From: G963663365 sp963663365
Lineage (GTDB): Bacteria; Hinthialibacterota; Hinthialibacteria; Hinthialibacterales; G963663365
Reading direction: 5' to 3'
Length of the DNA: 64,000 bases
Assembly (NCBI GenBank): GCA_963663365.2
Contig: CAXXIH010000001.1
Span: 1,736,001-1,800,000, forward strand
Under the pieces are notes generated by a model that was not told where the DNA came from, searched no databases, and saw only the letters and a list, made by a program, of their open reading frames with translations. Both the position numbers and the translations under genes were made by a program. How positions within the stretch are numbered: the stretch's first letter is position 1; each line of letters starts with the position of its first letter. Positions 61,559 to 64,000 of the stretch are shown here, piece after piece.

Positions 61559-61621
61559 CCTTAATAGCCTCCCTGTCTCAGAACGCTTGCCTTCTTCCAA
61601 ACCGTTCTCGCGAGAATCTGC

Positions 61622-62143
61622 TCAGTTTGTTTCAAGTAATCCCCCAAGGACTGTCTCAGCCTCAGATTCTTCCAAGACACCTCTATATTGCAATATTGTG
61701 ATTAACATACCCACTGTACAACGCTGGTCCAGCGCCACACGCCAGAGATGTTTGCGCCGCTCCTTGCCCCGCTCAACGTCAGGTGGGCTTAACAAAGAAT
61801 GGCGTATTTGACGAAAACTGGCCAATGCCTCAGCCTGATTTGTGAATATTTCGAATAGTCCCTCGATATTGGCCGTCTGAAAGAACTTGCGCACGCTTTT
61901 GGCCGGTTTCAGAATCTTGATGATCCCTCCTCCGGCCAAGGCTTCCCGATGGTATTTCAAAATAATGAGCATGGTTTTGCTGTCGATAAAGCGGCAGTTC
62001 TCCATATCCAATAGAATCTGCCGGTGTTGACCAAACACGCTCTCACGCAGGGCTTCCTCAAAACGGCGGGAATCCTGAAGCCTCATTTCGCCATCAAGCC
62101 TCATGATGGTCACTGGATGGTGATCCTCGATTTCAAAACGCAT
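61622..62143 (-). CDS. STAS-domain protein (anti-sigma-antagonist-like)
   Basis: 173 residues. STAS domain at about 1-115: VTIMRLDGEMRLQDSR, ILLDMENCRFIDSKTMLII with the acceptor Ser (IDSKT), GGIIKILKPAKSVRKFF. A C-terminal extension of about 60 residues resembles that of the neighbouring STAS protein in position (VGMLITILQYRGVL). Such proteins tune sigma factor or transport activity. Confidence 0.8.
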   Translation of the reverse strand: MRFEIEDHHPVTIMRLDGEMRLQDSRRFEEALRESVFGQHRQILLDMENCRFIDSKTMLIILKYHREALAGGGIIKILKPAKSVRKFFQTANIEGLFEIFTNQAEALASFRQIRHSLLSPPDVERGKERRKHLWRVALDQRCTVGMLITILQYRGVLEESEAETVLGGLLETN

Positions 62144-62227
62144 GGTCTACAAGTCCTGGTTCAATTCTTATTATACGGAACGGATTCGCTTGCGGGAAGC
62201 CGCTGGCAGAAAAACACTTGCCTGGCA

Positions 62228-62266
62228 CAAAAGAAAAAAGGGAAGACGGCAAAATACCGTCTCCCC
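62228..62266 (-). terminator. Rho-independent terminator after rplL
   Basis: On the minus strand GGGGAGACGG / CCGTCTTCCC-type stem (62240-62266) followed by TTTTTTC. It separates rplJL from the STAS genes. Confidence 0.8.
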
Positions 62267-62298
62267 TTTGTTGACGATGAAAGAACGGATAATCCGTC

Positions 62299-62685
62299 TT
62301 ATTTGATTTCGACGGTAGCGCCTGCTTCTTCCAGCTGAGCCTTGATCTTCTCGGCTTCGTCTTTGTCGACGCCTTCTTTGACAGTCTTGGGGACATTATC
62401 CACCAAGTCTTTGGCTTCTTTAAGGCCGAGGCCTGTGATCGCGCGGACTTCTTTAATGACCTTGATTTTCTGGTTGCCTTGTCCGGCCAGCACAACGGTG
62501 AATTCGGTCTGCTCGACTGCTGCCGCGCCACCGCCTTCGGCTCCGGGCATCATACCTCCCATCATTATGGGGGCGGCAGCCGTAACGCCGAATACTTCCT
62601 CAAATTCATCGGCCAATTCTTTGGCTTCCATCAAAGTCAAAGCACCGATCTGGTCGATAATGTTCTGGATTTTTTCACTTGCCAT
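62299..62685 (-). CDS. rplL: Ribosomal protein L7/L12
   Basis: 128 residues. N-terminal dimerisation domain (IIDQIGALTLMEAKELADE), Ala/Gly/Met hinge, C-terminal domain with VVLAGQGNQKIKVIKEVRA and GLGLKEAKDLVDNVPKTVKEG. SD AGGAGC precedes ATG. Downstream of rplJ in the usual order, but not followed by rpoB. Confidence 0.96.
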   Translation of the reverse strand: MASEKIQNIIDQIGALTLMEAKELADEFEEVFGVTAAAPIMMGGMMPGAEGGGAAAVEQTEFTVVLAGQGNQKIKVIKEVRAITGLGLKEAKDLVDNVPKTVKEGVDKDEAEKIKAQLEEAGATVEIK

Positions 62686-62770
62686 TGTTCTCGTAGCTCC
62701 TGCTATATCTATGCAATTTATTTTGTTTTTGATTCAGTGCACCGATTTTTTCGATGCGGTTAGGCGCGTA

Positions 62771-63298
62771 TTAGGCGGCCTCTTCCAATTTCTTCTCGTA
62801 GGCGCGGAACAATCCTGCCAGCTTCCTCGGTACTCCTTGGATATCGCCGAGCAGATTGCGGGCCGGAGCCTGAATACCACCCAAAATCGCTGCCAGCAGA
62901 TCCTGCTTGGAGCGCAGTTTGTGCATGGTCTGGACTTGTGCGGTGTCAAGATATTCACTCTCGATCACTGCGGCCTTCAGTTTTACAACCTCATGATCGG
63001 AAATGAACGAATTCAGAACCTTTGCCAATGCAATAATGTCTTCAGTTGAGTGCAAAATTGCACTGGGACCGGCCAGATTCTGTTTGAGTCCTTCGGCATA
63101 CGGTTGGTCATTGATCGCATGTGCGAACAGCCGGTTGCGAATAACTTGCAGCCTTCCGCCTTTTTCACGCAGTTTTTGACGCAGATCAGTAATCTCTTCA
63201 ACGGTAAGGCCGCGATAATCCAACAGTATAAAACCATTTAGATCGCTGACGATCTCCTTATAACGGTCTGTCAAAGCGAACTTTTCATTCTTTTTCAA
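62771..63298 (-). CDS. rplJ: Ribosomal protein L10
   Basis: 175 residues. Marks: YKEIVSDLNGFILLDYRGLTVEEITDLR, RNRLFAHAI, GPSAILHSTEDI and the C-terminal helix that binds L7/L12. Start is TTG at 63298, preceded by GGGAGGTGAG. The usual upstream neighbours rplKA are absent, and only about 60 bases separate it from the histidine-phosphatase gene, leaving little room for an L10 leader. Confidence 0.94.
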   Translation of the reverse strand: MKKNEKFALTDRYKEIVSDLNGFILLDYRGLTVEEITDLRQKLREKGGRLQVIRNRLFAHAINDQPYAEGLKQNLAGPSAILHSTEDIIALAKVLNSFISDHEVVKLKAAVIESEYLDTAQVQTMHKLRSKQDLLAAILGGIQAPARNLLGDIQGVPRKLAGLFRAYEKKLEEAA

Positions 63299-63360
63299 GC
63301 GGTCTCACCTCCCTTCAGAAAATGTGATGTGAACCTTGAAAATCCCGCCGGGATGAGTTT

Positions 63361-64000
63361 TCACCGGCGCGATTCGAATTCCACGTATCCGTCTTGCCAT
63401 GTTCCGTTTTTGTCCGACACACGGCGGTATTGCAGCAACCATTCATTTTGCGTCCGGTTGAGCCGGTAAATAGTGTCATGTGTGACATCCATTCCCAAGG
63501 CCTTTTCCGGACTCCACTCCAGCCATTTTGCGATCAATAAGCGATTGAATGCATAGTGGCCTACCCAAAGCAAAGTCTCGATTTCAGCGTTTTGCAGACA
63601 AGCCACGGCTTTTTCTCCACGCTGTTCAGAGCCTTTGTAACTGTCTCCCCCCGGAGGTTGGATATTCCATCGGTCGGCTTGCCAGCGTTGCCAGCCACCC
63701 GGCCACCGGATGTCCACCTCCTCGACCGTGAAACCTTCCCAATCGCCGAATGCTATTTCGTACATCTCCGGCTGAATCTGGGCCGTAAGTCCGAGCTGAT
63801 TTCCAACGATTTCCGCTGTTTCTCTTGCACGGCCTGCAGGGCTGCACCACATACTTTGAGGCTTTTCGCTTTGTAAAGCCTGGCCGATTTGCAGGGCTTG
63901 CGTTCGGCCCAGAGGCGACAGTGGCGAATTGCGGCGCCCTTGAAGCCGGCGCTGTTGATTCCAGACTGTTTGCCCATGCCGCATGAGGTACAGCGTTTTT
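63361..64000 (-). CDS. Histidine-phosphatase (phosphoglycerate mutase-like) protein, 5' truncated by the window
   Basis: The 207-residue visible frame starts MRHGQTVWNQQRRLQGRRN, the phosphohistidine RHG motif, with SPLGRTQALQIGQAL, CSPAGRARETAEIV and HYAFNRLLIAKWLEW containing the second His. Three to five residues preceding the RHG (KTLYLM frame) are open to the window edge, so the true start is outside. GpmB/CobC-type phosphatase or mutase; the substrate cannot be told from the fragment. Confidence 0.82.
   Translation of the reverse strand, partial: KTLYLMRHGQTVWNQQRRLQGRRNSPLSPLGRTQALQIGQALQSEKPQSMWCSPAGRARETAEIVGNQLGLTAQIQPEMYEIAFGDWEGFTVEEVDIRWPGGWQRWQADRWNIQPPGGDSYKGSEQRGEKAVACLQNAEIETLLWVGHYAFNRLLIAKWLEWSPEKALGMDVTHDTIYRLNRTQNEWLLQYRRVSDKNGTWQDGYVEFESRR

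Noticed and set aside
62342..63049. 235-codon plus-strand frame opposite rplL/rplJ
   Set aside because: Antisense to well-identified ribosomal genes.
63299..63360. L10 leader upstream of rplJ, and a terminator from the ATCCC-GCC-GGGAT stem
   Set aside because: Only about 60 bases are available, and the stem has 5 bp.
1..64000. CRISPR arrays, insertion sequences, prophage genes, attachment sites
   Set aside because: No repeat-spacer pattern, transposase or integrase seen.

Overview
The window looks like chromosome of an uncultivated heterotrophic Gram-negative bacterium. The catabolic and secreted repertoire (Gfo/Idh/MocA oxidoreductase with a Tat signal, ThuA-like proteins, a sulfatase-like hydrolase, a SUMF1 protein, sialidase-like BNR protein, DUF4838-type protein, many prepilin-type N-termini) resembles Planctomycetota/PVC relatives and candidate phyla such as Hydrogenedentota or Sumerlaeota. 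That placement is inference from gene content; the sequence carries no rRNA gene to settle it. An outer membrane is implied by three Pal/OmpA-type proteins, and Sec, lipoprotein and Tat export signals are common. I see no CRISPR array, insertion sequence or prophage.

Layout. 0-2.3 kb: a LysM-containing gene broken by three single-base frame changes, all at short homopolymers. 2.3-4.1 kb: two tandem ThuA-family genes. 4.3-10.6 kb: a coiled-coil protein, a secreted CehA/McbA-type metallohydrolase, a temptin-like secreted protein and a subtilisin-like protease. 10.7-14.2 kb: 6-phosphogluconolactonase and alpha-glucan phosphorylase. 14.4-17.8 kb: a pseudopilin, a primary-like sigma factor, apt and ribonuclease Z. 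18.2-21.2 kb: a tctCBA-type tricarboxylate transporter operon. 21.4-21.8 kb: a 54-residue basic protein, then a probable stand-alone structured RNA with its own promoter and terminator. 21.9-26.4 kb: a YhhN membrane protein, a Tat-exported oxidoreductase, a SUMF1 protein and a two-gene operon of an uncharacterised protein plus a CheY-like receiver. 26.7-32.1 kb: TadG-like and unknown secreted or membrane proteins, a second pseudopilin, and tRNA-Leu(UAG). 32.3-35.0 kb: an exported nitrilase-family protein and a sulfatase-like lipoprotein.

35.0-41.6 kb is the most suggestive block. A tightly packed minus-strand operon encodes, in transcription order, an uncharacterised alpha-helical protein (paralogue of the 25.4 kb gene), a pseudopilin, a secreted 'YAPGIG' domain protein, an OmpR-type response regulator and a sensor kinase. 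A plus-strand protein with two further copies of the YAPGIG domain is divergent from it. 41.8-50 kb: an MFS transporter, a GNAT acetyltransferase, a VCBS/FG-GAP protein, a sialidase-like protein and a large DUF4838/malectin protein. 50.1-58.6 kb: an ABC-2-like membrane protein, a membrane-anchored PilB/GspE-like protein with degenerate motifs, a polyprenyl diphosphate synthase, mnmE and an M24 aminopeptidase. 58.7-60.9 kb: three tandem Pal/OmpA proteins. 61.0-64.0 kb: two STAS proteins, rplL and rplJ, and a histidine-phosphatase gene running off the window end.

Housekeeping genes (apt, rnz, mnmE, rplJL, polyprenyl synthase, sigma factor) are scattered among lineage-specific secreted and signalling genes rather than held in the usual clusters. 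Start sites were moved to ATG/TTG codons with Shine-Dalgarno sequences wherever the longest reading frame ran past one.
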